From assembly GCA_027625095.1 (NCBI GenBank), contig JAQBXN010000040.1:1-57739 (forward strand): a stretch of 57,739 nt of DNA, given 5' to 3'. The translations under genes and the position numbers were made by a program. The notes beneath the pieces were generated by a model. It did no database searches. It had not been told where the DNA came from and was given only the letters and a program-made list of their open reading frames with translations. This DNA comes from Planctomycetota bacterium (GTDB lineage Bacteria; Planctomycetota; PUPC01; JACPCR01). Positions 52,181-57,739 of the stretch are shown here, one piece after another. Numbering within the stretch: the first letter of the stretch is position 1; every line of letters begins with the position of its first letter.

Positions 52181-55100
52181 ATGGAAGGCGAGCTTCCGGA
52201 AGTAGAACCACAAGACCAAGAATACGGACGCCCGGTTTCGGCTGATAAAATTGAAGCAGCGGATGCCGCAGAGGATCCGAATGCGACCGATGGTTCGGAC
52301 GAGGAAGGCGACGGTGGAGATCCACTTCTTAGCAAAATTGTAGGCGGCTGCCGTTTGAGCGAGCAATTAGGGGCAGGCGATCAGGGGCTGGTTTACAAAG
52401 GCAGACATGAAGGGATGGGAATGGAGGTGGTTGTCAAAATAATTCCCCAGTCTCTGCCGGGGTTTCGCGAGTCACAGATCGAGCGTTTTCTTCATGCCGG
52501 ACGCTCCATGGCAAGACTCAACCTTCCTCACGTGGTGCGAGTCTTTAATGTAGGCAAGGAACGGGACCTTAACTTTGTGGTGATGGAATACATCAAGGGC
52601 ATCACCCTCCGTGCATTGCTCAAAGAAAAAGGCACGCTGGATGAAGAGCAGTCCAAGGACATTGCCGAACAGATCCTGCAGGCCCTCGAAGCCGCACACG
52701 CGCAGAACGTCATCCATCGAGACGTCAAACCATCAAACGTTTTGCTGGGTGAGAAACCTGGCGGCGACGGATACGAAGTCAAGCTTGCTGACCTCGGGCT
52801 TGCCAAATTCAACCTCACTGATGCAGGAGGAGAAAACGCTCCGGTCACCGTCTCTGGCGTCATGATGGGTCAAGCCGACTATATCGCGCCCGAGCAGGCG
52901 CAGGACGCCAAGAACGTTACCTTTTCGGCGGACATTTATTCACTCGGCTGCATGATGTATGAGATGCTCATCGGCAGGAAGCCGTACGAAGCAAAGTCAG
53001 CCGTTCAGGTCATGTTGATGCACGTGCAGGCCAAAGTGCCGAACGCGGCGGAAACGAATCCGGACATTGATCCGCGGCTGGCCCGTTTCATCAGGAAGAT
53101 GATGGCCAAGCAGCCGGACAAGCGTTTCGAGTCGGCCACTGAAGCTTTACGTGCTATTCGCCGCCTCCAGGGCAAACGCGTCGCAGCGCCGAGGGTAGCC
53201 CGCAAGGTGGAAGAGGCCCCGGCAGCGACGCCTGCGGTTGAAGCCGCCACAACGGCACCTGTGGCTCCAACGGCCCCTGTTTCAACCGCCCCCTTAGAGG
53301 TGGATCGCTTGCCGGAGCAGGCAAAGGCTCGACACGAAATCGGGCAAATCGGGCCGAGCTTGGGCAAGCTTGAGAAGGCCCTCGCAAAAGACCAGGATCA
53401 CGCCGGTGCCAAAGAGCTGAAAGTGAAGATAGAGCCTGAGCAGAGCGTTCATGGCATCGATCAGAAAACGGCAGAATTAAAGTCAGCGATCGCGGAGAAA
53501 AAACTGGCGACAGCTATGGCCCTCGTTGGAGAAATCCTCAAGTCCGATCCGACAAATGCCGAAGCTTCCAGAGCGCGCGTCCAATGCCAGGCGAATCTGC
53601 AGCAGGCCGGCCAGCTTGTCGCACAGTTGAAAATTGTCGCAGAGACCAACGACCTCATCAGTATCCAATCCCTCTGCGACAATGTCCTGCACAAAAATTC
53701 TGAAGATCCCGTCGCTCTGGTGCTGAAAGCTGAGACCGATGAAAAGCTCGCGGAGGTAAACCGGCACTTGGAGGATGCGGCCGGTCACAGGAAAGCAGGC
53801 CGCTGGCAGCAGGCGGTAACTTCATATAAGGCAACCCTTGCGATTTGGGATTTCTGCCCTGATGCACAGGCCGGCCTTAAGGCAGCCAGCGCGGCTCTGG
53901 AGAAATCTGCAGGCATAAATGAGGAGGCCGAGAGTCTCATCTCTGCTGGCAAGCTTGCGGAAGCGGAAGCGTTATTGATTAAAGGCTCGGCCGGCGCCGG
54001 GCCGGAAGCTCAGGAATTACTCGCCTCGGTGCAGCAGAAAAAATCCGAGGCCGAGTCCCTCCTGGCCCAGGCAAATGAAAAGAAGAGCGCCAAATTATGG
54101 GCGGATGCCGTGGAGGCATCCGAACAGGCCCTCGAACTGTGGCCTGCGAATGAAGCGGCTCAATGGGTGCTCGGTGAATCGCGTTCCAGCCTCAAGGCAT
54201 TTAAAAAAGCCACGGCCCGGGCACGCGATCTTATTGAAGCAAAAGATCTGCAGGCCGCGGAAACGGCCATCAACGATGCCATCGGGCGCGGCCAGTGGAA
54301 CGAAGCGGAAGCATTGCTTTCGAAGGTAAAAGATCGGCAAGGCCAGGTTGCCGATCTCATCGCCCGGGCAAAGAAATCCCGTGACCAAAGGAACTGGGCC
54401 GAGCTTTCTGAACACGTCGCGAAAGCTGCTGAAATCTGGCCAACGAACGTAGAGTTGGTCTCGCTCCAGCAAGCGGCCGCCGGGGGTAAGAACGAGAAGT
54501 CTGAATGCATCCGTCGGGCGGAGGCTCTGATGCGTGAGCGTAAGCTCACGTCGGCAGTCCCGGCAATTAGAAAAGCACTGTCCCTCGGCGCCTGGCCTGA
54601 AGGCGAGGAATTTCTGGAAGAATCGATCTCTCGATTGTCCGAATCCGAGAGCCTGATTAAGCAGGCTGCATCCAGCGAAGACAGCCTGGTCTGGCGCATA
54701 GCCGTGAACAAGCTACAGGAAGCAAGGGTCATAAATACCGAGGCCGTGGACGAAAGCAGAATCGAGAAACTGAAAGAGAAGGTGGCGGACCTCGACCACC
54801 AGTTAGGATGGCTCCGCGACCGTGCAGAGGAAGGCAGGTACATGGATGTTGTCGCCGAGGCTCGGGAACTCCAGAAAAAAGCCAGCGACATTGAGCTCGA
54901 AAAAATCCTGGGGGATGCCCAGGGGAAGGAGAAGCAGGTCAAATCTATGGAACAAAAAGCCAGGGAGTTGATCGAAGACCTCGATCCGGCAGCCGCAGTC
55001 CAACTGTTCCAGCGAATCGTGCAACTTCAGCCCTTCCGCCAGGAAAGTCTTGAAAAAGAAATAACCGGCTTGAAGCTCAAAGTAGATAAAGCCAAACAGT

Positions 55101-55333
55101 ATTTCGAAGAAGCCAGAAAACACGAAGAGAACGAAGAATGGAATAAGGTCCTTGAGAAAATCAATCTCGGCCTGGCAATAGATCGTCACCTCATCGGTGG
55201 CAAAGAGTTGAAAGAAGAGGCCGAACGAGAGGGGGAGGCTGACATTCGGGCAAAAAAGATGATGAAGACCATTGCCATTCTTGGCGCAGTAGTAGCAGCC
55301 ATCCTTACCATTGCCTTCTTCGCCTTCCGATAG
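52181..55333 (+). CDS. Tail-anchored Ser/Thr protein kinase with long helical-repeat region
   Basis: A 1050-residue protein. Residues 1-48 are acidic and disordered. Residues 57-335 form a Hanks-type kinase: LGAGDQGLV (63-71), Lys86, HRDVKPSN with Asp181, DLG 204-206 in place of DFG, and YIAPEQ. An Ala/Pro/Thr linker (about 340-375) follows. Residues about 380-1020 are a run of TPR-like helical pairs with recurring W-x-x-A phrases (AKLWADAVEASEQALELWP, RNWAELSEHVAKAAEIWP). One transmembrane helix at about 1029-1049 ends in FAFR, so the protein is tail-anchored with kinase and repeats in the cytoplasm. It probably reads repeat-bound partners. RBS GAGG lies about 10 bases upstream. Confidence 0.9.
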   Translation: MEGELPEVEPQDQEYGRPVSADKIEAADAAEDPNATDGSDEEGDGGDPLLSKIVGGCRLSEQLGAGDQGLVYKGRHEGMGMEVVVKIIPQSLPGFRESQIERFLHAGRSMARLNLPHVVRVFNVGKERDLNFVVMEYIKGITLRALLKEKGTLDEEQSKDIAEQILQALEAAHAQNVIHRDVKPSNVLLGEKPGGDGYEVKLADLGLAKFNLTDAGGENAPVTVSGVMMGQADYIAPEQAQDAKNVTFSADIYSLGCMMYEMLIGRKPYEAKSAVQVMLMHVQAKVPNAAETNPDIDPRLARFIRKMMAKQPDKRFESATEALRAIRRLQGKRVAAPRVARKVEEAPAATPAVEAATTAPVAPTAPVSTAPLEVDRLPEQAKARHEIGQIGPSLGKLEKALAKDQDHAGAKELKVKIEPEQSVHGIDQKTAELKSAIAEKKLATAMALVGEILKSDPTNAEASRARVQCQANLQQAGQLVAQLKIVAETNDLISIQSLCDNVLHKNSEDPVALVLKAETDEKLAEVNRHLEDAAGHRKAGRWQQAVTSYKATLAIWDFCPDAQAGLKAASAALEKSAGINEEAESLISAGKLAEAEALLIKGSAGAGPEAQELLASVQQKKSEAESLLAQANEKKSAKLWADAVEASEQALELWPANEAAQWVLGESRSSLKAFKKATARARDLIEAKDLQAAETAINDAIGRGQWNEAEALLSKVKDRQGQVADLIARAKKSRDQRNWAELSEHVAKAAEIWPTNVELVSLQQAAAGGKNEKSECIRRAEALMRERKLTSAVPAIRKALSLGAWPEGEEFLEESISRLSESESLIKQAASSEDSLVWRIAVNKLQEARVINTEAVDESRIEKLKEKVADLDHQLGWLRDRAEEGRYMDVVAEARELQKKASDIELEKILGDAQGKEKQVKSMEQKARELIEDLDPAAAVQLFQRIVQLQPFRQESLEKEITGLKLKVDKAKQYFEEARKHEENEEWNKVLEKINLGLAIDRHLIGGKELKEEAEREGEADIRAKKMMKTIAILGAVVAAILTIAFFAFR

Positions 55334-55638
55334 ATGTAGCTTATTGCTACGATAGTACACGCACTGGCCGCAGACTTTCACGAGTAAATCGTTATTTTCT
55401 GATCCTCCCCAATCCTAAGGATTGAGATCGGTAGCAAGTGTTAATCTTCTTTCCTGAACCTTCGCTCAGATTCAGGGCTGCCGTCTCGATTCCCAACCTG
55501 GGTAGAACAGATGTTGGAGAGGGTAGTCGATTGAGATGGGGATTCAGTTGCGGCCAGAGTTTGCCCCAAGAAGCGCCTAAGAACATCCTGAAAATGCGTA
55601 TTTGTTTAGCCCTTCCTTAGACAGGACTACACATCCCC
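55334..55638. other. Intergenic region with two short palindromes
   Basis: About 305 bases with no gene recognised. GTAGC-TTATT-GCTAC lies just after the kinase stop (about 55336-55350), and CAATCC-TAA-GGATTG lies near 55410-55424. Neither is followed by a T run, so neither is a clear terminator. Confidence 0.5.
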
Positions 55639-56832
55639 ATGTCTGAACGCCCCAGAATTGCCGCCATCATCACTGCCTTTTACCCGTTGTCTCATGCGGA
55701 TGTGTTGCTCATCAAATTTCTGAAGGGTTTTCCGACCGACGAGGGCCTCATCAAGCCGCGGGTCGAAGTGGCTTCCATGTTCATTGACCAGCCGAACGCT
55801 CGTGAGAAGGGCATCGGAACAGCCGTGGCAAACGCGAACAAAATTCCACTTTACGAAAACGTGGAAGCCGCGCTTACGCTTGGCGGAGAGGAACTGGCTG
55901 TAGACGGCGTCTTGCTGATCGGCGAACACGGCGACTATCCGGAAAACGAATTCGGTCAGAAGCTCTATCCTCGCAAATGGCTCTTCGAGCAGATTACCGC
56001 GGTCATCGCCCGCAGTGGAAAAAGTATCCCCGTGTTTAGTGATAAACACCTTTCTTACGATACACAGGATGCGCTCTGGATGTACCGGCGTGCGAACGCG
56101 CTCAAACTTCCGTTCATGGCCGGCTCTTCGTTACCGCTCTCATGGCGTAAGCCATTTCTCGAGATTGAAAAAGGAACTCGCATCGACGAGGCCATCGCCA
56201 TCGGATACGGCGGCATCGAGGCTTATACCTATCACTCATTAGAAGCCCTTCAGTGCATGGTGGAGCGGCGTGAAGGCGGCGAGACAGGCGTTGAAGCCGT
56301 CGAGGTGCTCCAGGGCGCGGATGTCTGGAAGGCAGGTGAATCGGGAAGATGGAATCGGCAGCTTTTTGATATGGCCGTCGAGAGCCTGGATTCAAGGGTT
56401 AAAGACAGCACCCCGGAAGAAAAAACTAAAGAACCAGTGATGATCGAAATCCACCATCGCGATGGGCTGAAATCTCACGTCTTCATGCTGTCAGGCTTCG
56501 CCCGTGACTGGTCTTTCGCTTACCGAAGCGGCGATAAGCATCATGCATGCGAGTTCCACACGCAGGACGGCTTATCTTACGCCCACTTCAGCTATCTGGG
56601 CCTCAACGTCGAGGAAATGTTTGTGACAGGCAAGCCGCAATATCCGGTCGAGCGGACACTGCTTACTTCGTGTGTTCTTGATGCCTTCATGCACGCTCGC
56701 AAGTGTCCAACGGGGCGAGTGGAATTACCGGATATCGATATCCAATACGAAGCCCCTGATGAGGTACGCTATCGCCCAACCAGTCCGCGCCCGACCGGGG
56801 CGTGCATTGAACCCTGGCTCTATCGGTGGTAA
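55639..56832 (+). CDS. Conserved protein of unknown function
   Basis: A 397-residue protein without signal peptide or transmembrane segment. The N-terminus (RIAAIITAFYPLSHADVLLIKFLKGF) looks like a Rossmann-type strand-loop-helix without a Gly-rich nucleotide motif. GVLLIGEHGDYPENEFGQKLYPRKWLFEQI and IPVFSDKHLSYD suggest a metal- or sugar-binding site with His and Asp. It resembles a Gfo/Idh-like protein seen in Planctomycetes and Verrucomicrobia, from memory only. It lies about 100 bases upstream of the DUF1080 gene on the same strand, so a role in sugar metabolism is plausible but unproved. Confidence 0.65.
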   Translation: MSERPRIAAIITAFYPLSHADVLLIKFLKGFPTDEGLIKPRVEVASMFIDQPNAREKGIGTAVANANKIPLYENVEAALTLGGEELAVDGVLLIGEHGDYPENEFGQKLYPRKWLFEQITAVIARSGKSIPVFSDKHLSYDTQDALWMYRRANALKLPFMAGSSLPLSWRKPFLEIEKGTRIDEAIAIGYGGIEAYTYHSLEALQCMVERREGGETGVEAVEVLQGADVWKAGESGRWNRQLFDMAVESLDSRVKDSTPEEKTKEPVMIEIHHRDGLKSHVFMLSGFARDWSFAYRSGDKHHACEFHTQDGLSYAHFSYLGLNVEEMFVTGKPQYPVERTLLTSCVLDAFMHARKCPTGRVELPDIDIQYEAPDEVRYRPTSPRPTGACIEPWLYRW

Positions 56833-56935
56833 CAAGCAAGATCGCCAGACACTCCCTCTAACCCTTCAATCCTCCACTCCAACCATGACGCCCCTCCGCA
56901 ACCATCATCCCAACACCACCTTTACCTCGCGCTCA

Positions 56936-57661
56936 ATGCTTACTACTTACTCGTTACTCATTATCTCCCTTTCCAGTATCGCGCACAGTGATGAGCCTTG
57001 GATCGAACTCACCGCAAACGGCGGCCTGTCGCAGTGGCAGCCACCAGGAGATTGGGCCGAAGTCGGCGAAGTGTTCAAAGATCCGGAGAACGAAAAAAAA
57101 CTAGCCGTCAAGGATGGCAAGGACGTCATCTACAACGGAGTGAAAGGGCGTACCCGAAACTTGCTCAGCAAAATTGAACATGGGGATGTCGAGGCACAGA
57201 TTGAATTCATGGTTCCGAAAGGCTCGAACTCAGGCATCTATTTCATGGGCCGTTATGAGATCCAGGTATTGGACAGCTACGGCAGGAAGGACCTCAATCA
57301 TGGTGATGCAGGCGGTATTTATCAGCGCTGGGACCCGAAGCGGGGTAAAGGCCAGGAGGGTTTCGAAGGTCACGCGCCTCTCGTGAACGCCAGCAAGGCA
57401 CCCGGGGAATGGCAGACGTTCGAAGTTACGTTTCGTGCCCCCAGGTTTGGACTTGACGGCATGAAGACTGTGAATGCTATTTTTGTAAAAGTTATCCACA
57501 ACGGCCAGGTAATACACGAAAACGTGGAAGTTACTGGCCCCACCCGATCCGGGGCCTACCATGATGAACGGCCGAAGGGCCCCATCATGCTGCAAGGCGA
57601 TCACGGCCCGGTAGCCTATCGGAACATACGAATCCGACACTTAGGACTCCGGCCAAAATAA
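56936..57661 (+). CDS. Secreted DUF1080 (3-keto-disaccharide hydrolase-like) protein
   Basis: A 241-residue protein from ATG 56936, which begins the signal peptide (MLTTYSLLIISLSSIAHS); ATG 56885 adds 17 polar residues. The mature part is one concanavalin-like beta-sandwich with the DUF1080 phrases DVEAQIEFMVPKGSNSGIYFMGRYEIQVLDSYG, GGIYQRWDP, APGEWQTFEVTFRAPRF and GPIMLQGDHGPVAYRNIRI. Members include 3-keto-disaccharide hydrolases; many are uncharacterised. With the Gfo/Idh and ThuA-like genes it fits the keto-sugar route known in Bacteroides and the PVC group. Confidence 0.93.
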   Translation: MLTTYSLLIISLSSIAHSDEPWIELTANGGLSQWQPPGDWAEVGEVFKDPENEKKLAVKDGKDVIYNGVKGRTRNLLSKIEHGDVEAQIEFMVPKGSNSGIYFMGRYEIQVLDSYGRKDLNHGDAGGIYQRWDPKRGKGQEGFEGHAPLVNASKAPGEWQTFEVTFRAPRFGLDGMKTVNAIFVKVIHNGQVIHENVEVTGPTRSGAYHDERPKGPIMLQGDHGPVAYRNIRIRHLGLRPK

Positions 57662-57678
57662 TGTTGCCACTTTCAATA

Positions 57679-57723
57679 GTCCCGAAGGGACGGAGGCAAT
57701 TAGCCCCAGGTTTCAACCTGGGG
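57679..57723 (+). repeat. REP-like double palindrome
   Basis: GTCCC-GAA-GGGAC (57679-57691) is followed by CCCCAGGTT-TC-AACCTGGGG (57704-57723), a perfect 9-bp stem. The pairing of a small GTCCC hairpin with an AGCCCCAGG-type hairpin is common between genes in PVC genomes, from memory. No T run follows, so this reads as a dispersed element rather than a plain terminator. Confidence 0.75.
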
Positions 57724-57739
57724 ACAGAATTGGAAAAAC

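Noticed and set aside
1..57739. CRISPR array, tRNA, rRNA, insertion sequence or prophage
   Set aside because: No regular direct-repeat/spacer pattern, tRNA-like cloverleaf, rRNA stretch, transposase or phage structural gene was seen on reading.

Overview
The window is about 57.7 kb of a moderately GC-rich bacterial chromosome. No rRNA or tRNA gene was seen, so the placement rests on gene content. A secreted iduronate-2-sulfatase-like sulfatase, three Gfo/Idh/MocA oxidoreductases, a ThuA-like protein, a DUF1080 protein, a DUF6785/6784-type membrane protein, a FecR protein, a CHAT-STAND-TPR protein and two large Ser/Thr kinases together suggest a member of the PVC superphylum or a neighbour (Planctomycetota, Verrucomicrobiota, Lentisphaerota or Hydrogenedentota-like). 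This is inference.

Layout. (1) 148-10170, all forward: outer-membrane beta-barrel, FecR protein, terminator, giant AsmA/TamB-like protein, two small membrane-anchored helical proteins, terminator, then a 1166-residue CHAT-STAND-TPR protein whose CHAT catalytic residues look lost. (2) 10267-19982: GT-C glycosyltransferase and sulfatase, then pentapeptide protein, methylmalonate-semialdehyde dehydrogenase, two Gfo/Idh oxidoreductases and an AT-richer polytopic membrane protein. (3) 20712-35836: a complete complex I operon (nuoA, B, CD fused, E-N) with a retropepsin-like aspartic protease gene between nuoCD and nuoE and a NuoH carrying a periplasmic insertion of about 90 residues. (4) 35915-43428: SDR, ThuA-like protein and Gfo/Idh on the minus strand, then an O-antigen-ligase-like protein with a very large helical loop and a DUF6785-type membrane protein. 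(5) 43463-47716: a compact respiratory module, Rieske protein, cytochrome b and a membrane-anchored octaheme HAO-like cytochrome c, bordered on both sides by decayed genes (two response-regulator receiver fragments, a histidine-kinase C-terminus and a globin with two in-frame stops). The octaheme gene is split by one apparent missing base in a C run. (6) 47713-57661: P-loop nucleoside/sugar kinase, Ser/Thr kinase (minus), D-2-hydroxyacid dehydrogenase, tail-anchored Ser/Thr kinase with helical repeats, an unrecognised protein and a DUF1080 secreted protein. The window ends in a REP-like double palindrome.

How it fits together. The cell appears to respire through complex I and probably a quinol-oxidising Rieske/cytochrome b complex delivering electrons to an octaheme HAO-like enzyme, which suggests nitrogen-oxide or hydroxylamine chemistry. 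It also appears to degrade sulfated polysaccharides and to carry elaborate envelope and kinase signalling. The two most interesting loci are the Rieske/cytb/octaheme cassette with its ruined regulatory flanks, and the envelope-to-cytosol cassette ending in a pseudo-protease CHAT-STAND-TPR protein.
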